In this document: positions 57,418 to 64,000 of the stretch, piece after piece | Numbering within the stretch: position 1 is the first letter of the stretch | Layout: every line of letters starts with the position of its first letter | Source of the DNA: Herbidospora cretacea | GTDB lineage: Bacteria > Actinomycetota > Actinomycetes > Streptosporangiales > Streptosporangiaceae | Assembly (NCBI RefSeq): GCF_001570605.1 | Contig: NZ_BBXG01000020.1 | Coordinates: 91,156-155,155, forward strand | DNA length: 64,000 nt | Direction: 5' to 3' | Notes under the pieces: generated by a model | Database searches by the model: none | What the model saw: the letters and a program-made list of their open reading frames with translations, nothing else | Told to the model about the DNA's origin: nothing | Made by a program: the position numbers and the translations under genes

Positions 57418-58734
57418 GTGAGCATGGATGTATCAGCCCGGCCGGGATCGTCCGGTCACGCCGACACCACAGAGCTGCACCGCTACGCCGAGGCGCTGCT
57501 GGTCCACCTGGCCGCCGACGGCACCGCACCGCCGCTGCCGCCCGGGTCCATCGAGGTCCCGGGCTACTGGCTCTCCCCGGCGGTGCGGGCGCTCGTCCGC
57601 ATCCTCGCCGGCGACGACGCGATGGAGCCGCTGTCCGAGGCGGCCCAGCTCGACGGCGCGAAGACGGCGCTGTTCCTGTGCCTGTCCTTAGCCGTCTGCG
57701 GCCACGGCGACCGCATCCACGCGTCGTGGCTCGGCACCGCCTTCGGCGACCTGTCCTCGGAACACCCGGTCACCGAGGGCCAGCGCGCCCTGTGGCTCGC
57801 CGCCGCCCGGGGGGCCTACGGCCCGGCCGGGAAGATTTTCGTCCTGCGCAAGCTCGACGCGGTCGACGTGACCCACGAAGACGACGTGTGGCTGAAGGCC
57901 CTCGTGCCCGCCGAGCCGGGCTTGGTCGTCCCGCCGTCGCTCAACGACTTCCCCGACCTGGCCCAGATCCCGGCCCTGGGCGGCCCCGTGCAGGCCGCCG
58001 CCCGCCTGGCCCGGTTGCGCCACCGTTGTGAGGAGATCACCTCCGTACCGCCCCCCTCGGGCTCGCTACCGCAGGGCCGCGCGGTCTGGCCCGACACCGA
58101 GCCGATGGCGGTCCTGGCCTCGCTCACCGGCGCCCCCGAGCCCGAAGGCCCGCTGAGCTCTCTCCACGGCCACCTCCTCGACGACCTCAAGCCCGGCGCC
58201 GACCCCTACCTCGCGGCCCTCGCCCTCCACGTGGCCGCCCCGGCGATCAGCACCGCCGCCGCCCACCTGGCCGACCGCACCGACACCGAACAGCCCGAGA
58301 CCCTCGTCCTGCCGATCCTCGGCCACCCGATCACCCTGCGCCCCGACGGCCCCGACCCCGAGGCGATGTCCGACGCCGAACGCCGCATCATGGCGGGCTA
58401 CATCCCGAAGCGCCCCTCCCCGATGCCCGGCTACCTGGCGGCGGTGAGCGGCCTGGTGGTCTTCACCCTGGGCTTCGTGCTCTTGATGATCCTCGCTGTC
58501 GTCGGGGTGGGCCTGGGAGCTCTGGGCGCGTGGCTGCTGTGGCGGTTCCGGCAGCGCGAGAAGGCCGACCTGGCACTGGTGAACGCGCAACTGGCCGAAC
58601 TCCACGAACTGGCGTCGTCGGCGGTGTGGGCGCTGCACGAGTACGCCCGCGAGGCCAAGAGCCGCCGAGACCAGGCAGTGGCCGACGTGGCCGAGATCGG
58701 CCGCCTGCTGAAGCGCGGACCACGCGCCGGCTAG
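57418..58734 (+). CDS. Large soluble domain with C-terminal membrane hairpin, function unknown
   Basis: The 438-residue protein has an Ala/Leu-rich N-terminal region of about 350 residues with no motif I recognise, then two membrane helices (YLAAVSGLVVFTLGFVLLMILAVVGVGLGALGAWLLW) and a charged helical C-terminus (FRQREKADLALVNAQLAELHELASSAVWALHEYAREAKSRRDQAVADVAEIGRLL). GTG 57418 has GGGGGAG eight bases upstream. A TAGTGT promoter-like box lies at about 57347. A CCCGGAC/GTCCGGG hairpin at 58817-58834 is a candidate terminator. Confidence 0.75.
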   Translation: MSMDVSARPGSSGHADTTELHRYAEALLVHLAADGTAPPLPPGSIEVPGYWLSPAVRALVRILAGDDAMEPLSEAAQLDGAKTALFLCLSLAVCGHGDRIHASWLGTAFGDLSSEHPVTEGQRALWLAAARGAYGPAGKIFVLRKLDAVDVTHEDDVWLKALVPAEPGLVVPPSLNDFPDLAQIPALGGPVQAAARLARLRHRCEEITSVPPPSGSLPQGRAVWPDTEPMAVLASLTGAPEPEGPLSSLHGHLLDDLKPGADPYLAALALHVAAPAISTAAAHLADRTDTEQPETLVLPILGHPITLRPDGPDPEAMSDAERRIMAGYIPKRPSPMPGYLAAVSGLVVFTLGFVLLMILAVVGVGLGALGAWLLWRFRQREKADLALVNAQLAELHELASSAVWALHEYAREAKSRRDQAVADVAEIGRLLKRGPRAG

Positions 58735-58925
58735 CAGGTCGCGCGGTGAGGACCACCTACGTCGCTTACCTGACGTGGAGCCCTTCAGAGCGCGTGGAGC
58801 AGGCGTCGCGCCAAAGCCCGGACAGCGGTCCGGGTGTCGCGCCCAGTCACCGATCTGCTGTCCTGCCTTGTGCCACAGGTCTGAGGGTGGCGAGCGATGG
58901 CCCGCATCCGGTCCAGCGGCTGGAG

Positions 58926-58941
58926 CTGCACTCGAGTGCAG
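58926..58941. repeat. 16-bp perfect palindrome
   Basis: CTGCACTCGAGTGCAG is perfectly self-complementary and lies just before the tandem array. Confidence 0.8.
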
Positions 58942-58959
58942 AGCGGGGGGACATCTGCC

Positions 58960-59650
58960 TGGGTCGAGCGCGAGGGCGTCGCGGCCCGGGCCGAGGCTGA
59001 GCGGGGCATGACGACATCAGGCCGAAGTCGAGCGCGAGGATGTGGCAACCCGAACCGAGACCGAGCGGGGTGTGACGACCCCGCCGAGGTTAAGCGAAGC
59101 GTGACAGCACTTGGCCGTGGTCAAGCGCGAGAGCGCTGCACCCCGGACCAAGGCCAAGCGGGGCGTGACGACCCACCACGAGGCCGAGCGGAGCGTTACG
59201 AGCCGGGCCGAGACCGAGCGGAGCGTTACGAGCCGGGCCGAGGCCGAGCGGAGCGTGTGGCCGAAGTCGAGCGCGAGGGACGCCGCACCCCGGACCGAGA
59301 CCGAGCGGGGCGTGACGACCCCGCCGAGGTTATGCGAAGCGTGACGACATTTGGCCTTGGTCAAGCGCGAGGGCGTGGCGACCCGCACCGAGGCCAAGCG
59401 GAGCATGACAATCCGGACCGAGGCCGGGCAGGGTGTGACGACATTTGGCCGAAGTCGAGCGCGAGGGGCGTGGCGACGCGGTCGCGGTCGAGGTCGCGGT
59501 CGCGGTCGCGGTCGAGCGAAGCGTGACGACCCGAGCCGAAGTCGAGCGTGAGGTGCGTGGGAACGCGGCCGAGGTCGAGCGAAGCGTCACGACCCGAGCC
59601 GAGGTCGAGCCAGGCCGTGACGACATTCGCCGAGGTCGAGCGTGATGGGG
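58960..59650. repeat. 30-bp tandem array with a 240-bp higher-order period
   Basis: The segment consists of degenerate 29-33-bp units with the core gtgacgac-N3-gccgaggtcgagcg. Two adjacent units at 59195-59254 are identical except for one base. On a larger scale 59021-59160 matches 59260-59400 at an offset of 239-240 bp, so eight units form a higher-order repeat. Six-base variants of ggtcgc also expand at 59480-59514. All frames on both strands stay open only because of the composition; no start has a ribosome binding site. I treat it as non-coding. Confidence 0.9.
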
Positions 59651-60267
59651 TGGCCACCTGTGCGGAGGTCGACGGGGCAAATGGGTGTTGCGAAAGGGCC
59701 GCCTGCTCCACGTGGGCGTTAGTGTCCGTTCGCGCTGATCATTGAGCGACAAATCGGATTGTGGATGTTATAGCTAGTCATCAGTTAACAGGACTGATGA
59801 TGTAGCGGCAACGGTCGGGTGCCCGAGCGTGGAGGCCGATTATCGATGCCTAGCCGCACGTCACATATCTGCCGACGACGCGGCGCTGAGTCCATGTGTC
59901 GGCGTTGGCCCGCTGAGGCAATATGCCGGGTAGCTGTTCCGATATCGCGACAAAGACTGCCCGTAGAAGTTCGGCTTTGGCGCGATATGGGCCATGTGCC
60001 TGGAGGAAGGCGTACAAGGAATTGCCTGCTCGGCAACATCGGTCAGGATGTGCCGACTCAAGGAGAGGGTGGTCCCGATTTATCCGGGAAATGGCGGACC
60101 CGGCCTGCGGAATCCCTTCGCGGGCCGGGTCGGTGGTCGGTTGGGGCTGGTCGGAACATCCCCTGAGTGTCGGACGGGTCGTACGTGTGCGGCCGGCGGA
60201 GGGCCGGCGCGGGGTCGGGTGGTGAGAGGCCTCGGCGTCGCCTCTCCACCCGTCGCCGCGGTGACCG
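59651..60267. other. Intergenic region without recognisable genes
   Basis: About 600 bp between the tandem array and sepF. Composition is less GC-rich (for example 59750-59810). Short open frames exist on both strands but show no family features, ribosome binding sites or codon bias. Confidence 0.45.
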
Positions 60268-60651
60268 TTAAGCGGTGGTCACCTCGACGTTCGACGGCGT
60301 GAGCAGGAAGACCTTGTCGGCGATCCGCTCAATGCGACCCTCACAGCCGTACGCGAGACCGGCCGCGAAGTCGACCATTCTGGTCGCCTCCAGGGTCGAC
60401 ATCGTCGCGACGTCCATCACGATCGTGTGGCCCTCGCGGAAGTGACGGCCCACGGTGAGCGCGTCGTCATACTTCCTCGGACGAACCATCACAATTCGCG
60501 ACGGCTCACCCGCCGACTGCCAGCGTTTGGCGGCCCTTTCGGAGGCCGGCATCCAGTCATCGTCGTATTCCTCTTCCCCATAGGGCTCATCCGAATATTG
60601 CTCGGCTCCGCCCAGGCCAAGGTATGTGGCTACCTTGCGCACTGCCCCCAT
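60268..60651 (-). CDS. sepF: SepF-family cell division protein
   Basis: SepF links FtsZ to the membrane during septation. The 127-residue protein starts MGAVRKVATYLGLGG (membrane-binding amphipathic helix), has an acidic linker (EEEYDDDWM) and the SepF core RIVMVRPRKYDDALTVGRHFREGHTIVMDVATM and RMVDFAAGLAYGCEGRIERIADKVFLLTP. This is not in the ftsZ cluster, so it is probably a SepF-like paralogue. ATG 60651 has AAAGGA eight bases upstream. Confidence 0.92.
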   Translation of the reverse strand: MGAVRKVATYLGLGGAEQYSDEPYGEEEYDDDWMPASERAAKRWQSAGEPSRIVMVRPRKYDDALTVGRHFREGHTIVMDVATMSTLEATRMVDFAAGLAYGCEGRIERIADKVFLLTPSNVEVTTA

Positions 60652-60773
60652 CGGCTTCGTCCTTTCCGGGTTTGTCCCGACACAAGGGACGCTAACCGAC
60701 CATTCTCTTGCGGCGACTCGACACGCCCACACATGGGATTCTCTTTGTCGCGGTTCGTCAGTAGCCCCGTGAC

Positions 60774-61004
60774 TTGCGCACCTGCACCGTAGATTCGTTT
60801 ACCGACCAGCCATTCAAGGGTAACCCGGCGAGCATCCGCCTGCTGGAAGGTCGGATAACCGGACTGTCGTTGGACACCATTGTGGCGGAAATGCGGCATT
60901 CGCTAAACAGATTATTCCGGCGTCGAATCAATTCGCTGGACATCGGGCGGCGGCCACGGAGCGTGACCATTCACATCAGTCGGGCGAAGAGCGCAGGATC
61001 ATGA
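60774..61004 (+). pseudogene. N-terminal remnant of a PhzF-family isomerase gene
   Basis: The first 43 codons read MRTCTVDSFTDQPFKGNPAS and continue to LSLDTIVAEMRHS, which is the N-terminus of PhzF-like isomerases (VDAFTDxPFxGNPA, then AAEMxHSET). After MRHS the family sequence is lost and a stop follows soon after, so the gene is truncated from about 280 to 76 codons. The start codon is TTG. It sits in a decayed stretch between sepF and the glycosyltransferase. Confidence 0.7.
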
Positions 61005-61118
61005 GAACTACCCGTGCCCACCGGAACACCACATATGCGGGGAATGCCCGGCGGACATCCAGGGCGAAGGGGCGGGAGACCTGTCACTCCCCCCATTCTC
61101 AAGCTATAGCGGACCCCC

Positions 61119-61136
61119 GGGCTTGCGGCAAGACCC
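61119..61136 (+). promoter_or_regulatory. Rifamycin-associated-element-like palindrome
   Basis: GGGCTTGCGGCAAGACCC contains the perfect inverted repeat CTTGC-G-GCAAG with GGG/CCC flanks, and lies about 52 bp before the glycosyltransferase start and just downstream of a TATAGC -10-like box. From memory the rifamycin-associated element is a 19-bp inverted repeat of this CTTGC/GCAAG form found before rifamycin-inactivating genes. Confidence 0.6.
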
Positions 61137-61188
61137 CGGTGACCCCCCAAAATCAGGGCTCCGAACACCACTTCAGGGGGAAACACCT

Positions 61189-62397
61189 ATGCGCGTGCTG
61201 CTGTCCACCATCGGGTCACGCGGCGACGTCCAGCCGCTGGTGGCGCTCGCCACGGAACTGCGGGCGCTCGGCCAGGACGTCCACCTGTGCGTCCCGCCGG
61301 ACTTCCGCGGCTGGATCGAGAGCCTCGGCATGCCGGTCACCCCGATCGGCCCCGAACTCCGCGCCCTCACCGCAGCCACCCCGTCGGCGACCATGACCCC
61401 GCCCACACCCGAGATGCTCCGCCGCCTGGCGGAGGCCTCCGTGACGGCCCAGTTCGAGACCGTCATGACCGCGGCCAAGGACTGCGACCTCATGGTGGCC
61501 GCCACAGCCATCCAGGTGGCCGCCCGCTCGGTCGCCGAGGTCCTCAAGATCCCGTACGCCTTCACGGCCTTCAGCCCGAACGTCCTGCCCTCCGTCCACC
61601 ACTCCCCGGTCCCCGCGCCCGGCCGCCCGCCCACCACCGGAGACAACGCCACCCTCTGGGCGGACGACGCCGCCCGCTTCACCACCAACTTCGGCGCCGC
61701 CCTCAACCACCACCGCACGACGCTGGGCCTGACCCCCGTCTCCGATGTACGCGGCCACATCTTCACCGACCACCCGCTCCTGGCCGCCGACCCGACCCTC
61801 GCCCCGTGGCCCGAGCCCGGAAGCGGCGTCATCGAGACCGGAGCGTGGATCCTGCCGGACCACCGTCCGCTGCCGGAAGCCGTGCTGACCTTCCTCGACG
61901 CCGGCGAGCCCCCGGTGTACTTCGGCTTCGGCAGCATCCGCACCCCACAGGGCCTGGCCGAGGCGATGCTCGAAGCGGCCCGCGCGACCGGACGCCGAGC
62001 CATCCTCTCCCGAGGCTGGGCCGACCTCCTGCCCAGCGAGCCCGGCCCTGACGTCCTGTCGATCGACGAGATCAACCAGCAAGCGCTATTCCCCCGAGTA
62101 GCCGCAGTCGTCCACCACGGCGGCGCCGGCACGACCACGACCGCCGCCCGCGCCGGTACGCCGCAGGTGATCGTCCCGCAGGTGTACGACCAGTTCTACT
62201 GGGCCCAGCAGATCCAGCGCCTCGGCATTGGCATCGCCCACCCAACCGGCATCCCCACCTCGGAGTCGTTGACGGTCGCCCTGAGCGAGGCCCTGTGGCC
62301 CGACATCGCCAGCAACGTCGCCGACCTGGCCGGAAGGATTCGGATGGACGGCGCAAGAACCGCCGCGAACTACCTGCTGCACCTTGCCATGAGCTGA
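61189..62397 (+). CDS. UDP-glycosyltransferase, candidate rifamycin-inactivating type
   Basis: The 402-residue GT-B enzyme of family GT1 begins MRVLLSTIGSRGDVQPLVAL and contains PVYFGFGSIRTPQ and the nucleotide-sugar signature VAAVVHHGGAGTTTTAARAGTPQVIVPQVYDQFYWAQQIQRLGIG. Such enzymes glycosylate macrocyclic or aromatic small molecules. There is no biosynthetic cluster around it, which argues for self-protection or detoxification. The palindrome at 61119-61136 suggests induction by rifamycins. GGGGG eight bases before ATG 61189 supports the start. Confidence 0.9.
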   Translation: MRVLLSTIGSRGDVQPLVALATELRALGQDVHLCVPPDFRGWIESLGMPVTPIGPELRALTAATPSATMTPPTPEMLRRLAEASVTAQFETVMTAAKDCDLMVAATAIQVAARSVAEVLKIPYAFTAFSPNVLPSVHHSPVPAPGRPPTTGDNATLWADDAARFTTNFGAALNHHRTTLGLTPVSDVRGHIFTDHPLLAADPTLAPWPEPGSGVIETGAWILPDHRPLPEAVLTFLDAGEPPVYFGFGSIRTPQGLAEAMLEAARATGRRAILSRGWADLLPSEPGPDVLSIDEINQQALFPRVAAVVHHGGAGTTTTAARAGTPQVIVPQVYDQFYWAQQIQRLGIGIAHPTGIPTSESLTVALSEALWPDIASNVADLAGRIRMDGARTAANYLLHLAMS

Positions 62398-62482
62398 TCA
62401 GCGAATCGATCAGGGTCCGCATCTCGGGATGACCAAGGGACCGTTCCCAACGTGGACGACTGACGAAGGACCGGTACACCAG

Positions 62483-62501
62483 AAGCCCGCCATAGGGGCT
62501 T
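62483..62501 (+). terminator. Short hairpin after the glycosyltransferase
   Basis: AAGCCC-gccatag-GGGCTT forms a 6-bp stem 86 bp after the stop codon. It is a plausible weak terminator. Confidence 0.45.
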
Positions 62502-62950
62502 AGAGCTGATGGCAAAACCTAGAGCTCAACGCCCACTTCACAGGTAATCCCACAACCCCACCTGAAGTCAGGCAGAGGATGCGCCAGCGTGGCCACTACG
62601 AGGCATGCGCCATCGTGGTCGTTGCTCCCAAGCACGCGCAACATGGTCAGGTGGCCGGGCCTCGCACGACCCAGCTCCAACGGTCAGTGACAAACCACCC
62701 AGAAGAGCGCCTGGACTGGCTGCCACGATCGGATCACGGCGCTTGTCTCTGGAGCAGCACAAGGGCTCGGCGGATGTCGCCGAGCATCGAAACGCTCCTG
62801 AAGATCACCGGCGGCTGCAACTGGTCATAGAAGAACCCGGAGATCTGCGGATCGTCGGCCAGCCGCAGCTGCCTCCTGACGACACGAAAGCCCAGTCGTC
62901 GAGTGCTGGAACCCGCGCAGTTTCCCAAGGTGCACAGCTGGAGCAGCAGC
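62502..62950. other. Intergenic region without recognisable genes
   Basis: Open frames of 60-160 codons occur on both strands but carry no motif, ribosome binding site or codon bias that I can defend. It may be a decayed gene region. Confidence 0.4.
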
Positions 62951-62954
62951 CGGG

Positions 62955-63845
62955 CGCCCGCAACCCCGCCGTAGCAGCTGGGCTTCAGAGTCCTACTCCA
63001 CCCGCCGCAACATATGACCGCGCACACTGGCCTGCCTCACCACCGAAGTCGACCTACTCGGCACCCCGCCGATCTCGTCGTCTGCCTGCGGCGTGAGATG
63101 CGGCCAGAACGCAGAACGCCCGGCTGTCACGGCCGGGCGTTTCCCTAGTGAATGTCGAACCCTGTCCATCAGGGCGGCCCATTTGGGGCAGCCAGACAGA
63201 TCTTTCAGGTGATACGGACCCACCCTGAAATTGTGAAATCCCGGTCGCACCGGCCAGACTTAGTAGTCTCCCGCCCACTTGCCGGAGCACACGACCCGGC
63301 ACTCTGTCCAGCCTCGCCACCGAATTCGAACCGCTCGGCACCGACCATCCCGCCGATGCCGTCGCTTGTCCGCAGCATGAGAAGTGGCCAGAAACGCAGA
63401 AAGCCCGACCGCAATGGCCGGGCTCAAGAAACCAACCCCGTGAAACCTCGAACCCCCGGCCGCATTAGCCCGGCTTCAGCAGTTGTCCTCCACTCGCCAA
63501 GGCACATGGCCACACACCCTAGCCACCCAAATCGACCTGTCCAGCACCGACCACCTCCGTCGATCTCGTTCCTCAGCGCCAGGTGGGGCTAGAAACGCAG
63601 AAAGCCCGGCCGCACTGGCCGGGCTTCACCATCCAACCCCGTGAAATATTGCATGTCGGCTCAGCCGGGCTTCCAAGCCAGTGCTACGTAACGTCGCAAG
63701 CCCGGCCACACTGCCCAGGCTTCACCATCCAACCCCTGAAACGCCGAACGCCGGCAGCCAGGACCAGGCCTCCCGGTCAATGCCGGGGAACGCCGAAAGC
63801 CCGGCCGCAGCGGCCGGGCATCAAGAACTGACCCGTGAAACGTCG
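62955..63845. repeat. Degenerate hairpin repeat field downstream of the rRNA operon
   Basis: Three copies of a unit of about 200 bp lie at about 62955-63165, 63231-63450 and 63451-63660. Each contains a first hairpin, the phrase ccaccgaa-tcga-ccg-ctcggcacc (variants), the phrase ccagaaacgcagaaagcc and a second hairpin gcccggccgca-ctggccgggc. Shorter hairpin-only copies follow at 63690-63715 and 63799-63822. The linker gtgaaac-N2-cgaa joins successive units. No coding capacity is evident. Confidence 0.85.
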
Positions 63846-63847
63846 AA

Positions 63848-63872
63848 GGCCCCGACCATCATGGTCGGGGCC
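63848..63872 (-). terminator. Terminator of the rRNA operon
   Basis: GGCCCCGACCA-TCA-TGGTCGGGGCC is a perfect 11-bp hairpin 16 bases after the 5S gene on the minus strand. Confidence 0.93.
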
Positions 63873-63888
63873 CTCGGTATTCAAAGAT

Positions 63889-64000
63889 TGTCCGGCGGTG
63901 TCCTACTCTCCCACACCGTCCCCGGTGCAGTACCATCGGCGCTGGAGGGCTTAACTTCCGGGTTCGGAATGTAACCGGGTGTTTCCCCTCCGCCATAACC
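63889..64000 (-). rRNA. rrf: 5S ribosomal RNA (5' end cut by window edge)
   Basis: On the minus strand the sequence contains GGGAAACACCCGGTTACATT, CCGAACCCGGAAGTTAAGCC, CGCCGATGGTACTGCACC and GTGGGAGAGTAGGACACCGC, the universal actinobacterial 5S core. Compared with related 5S genes only about eight bases at the 5' end are missing beyond the window. The rest of the operon (23S, 16S) must lie to the right. Confidence 0.97.

Noticed and set aside
58897..59526. 209-codon Arg-rich frame over the tandem array
   Set aside because: Several frames on both strands are equally open because the 30-bp period lacks stop codons; there is no ribosome binding site and no recognisable fold.
58960..59650. CRISPR array
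   Set aside because: Units are contiguous 30-bp degenerate repeats without unique spacers, and no cas gene is in the window.
62580..63096. Possible genes on either strand between the glycosyltransferase and the hairpin field
   Set aside because: No ribosome binding site, no family motif and no codon-position GC bias that I can defend.

Overview
The window is a piece of chromosome from a high-GC filamentous actinomycete. GTG starts are common, the GC content is very high, and the gene set is typical of the group: a GH10 xylanase with a CBM2, a solo groEL under CIRCE, SepF, DUF3263, DUF3027, DUF2530 and DUF1707 proteins, an XPB-type helicase pair, and OtsA/OtsB. A Streptosporangiales relative (Streptosporangium, Nonomuraea or similar) is my best guess, but this is inference and no species marker is complete. 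The right edge enters a ribosomal RNA operon: a 5S gene on the minus strand is cut by the window end.

Layout. 0-9.4 kb: a two-component system, an L-2-hydroxyglutarate oxidase, two exported or membrane proteins, an aldo/keto reductase flanked by a 110-bp inverted repeat, and a marR-MFS operon. 9.4-13 kb: a secreted xylanase and a purine permease. 13-27 kb: conserved actinobacterial housekeeping and hypothetical genes (methyltransferase, a sacsin/Hsp90-like GHKL protein, DUF3027, MFS, two-part cold-shock protein, HAD phosphatase, TetR, HAAS-domain membrane protein, helicase pair). 27-34 kb: a HelD-type helicase, GNAT, groEL with two CIRCE operators, a cold-shock protein, and a SAM-I riboswitch controlling a threonine-synthase-like enzyme plus a MoaD-like sulfur carrier. 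34-42.8 kb: an ECF sigma factor, otsA, an MFS gene, a TnpB element inserted at the 3' end of otsB, DUF3263, a SAM hydrolase and a secreted subtilase. 42.8-48.5 kb: a complete opp-type peptide ABC operon. 49-57 kb: a Wzm/Wzt-like polysaccharide exporter, a PEBP protein, an SOS-box mini-gene, a KamA-like radical SAM enzyme, DUF1707, plsX and argS. 57-64 kb: a membrane protein, a large 30-bp/240-bp tandem array, sepF, a phzF remnant, a glycosyltransferase behind a rifamycin-associated-element-like palindrome, then a degenerate hairpin repeat field ending at the 5S gene.

Two regulatory links are the most informative. The SAM riboswitch on the threonine-synthase/MoaD pair argues that this pair makes homocysteine from O-phosphohomoserine rather than threonine. 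The CTTGC-G-GCAAG palindrome ahead of the glycosyltransferase argues that the enzyme is a rifamycin-inactivating transferase. A further global feature is leaderless transcription: at least eight genes have a TAnnnT box 6-7 bases before the start codon, most with no usable Shine-Dalgarno sequence.
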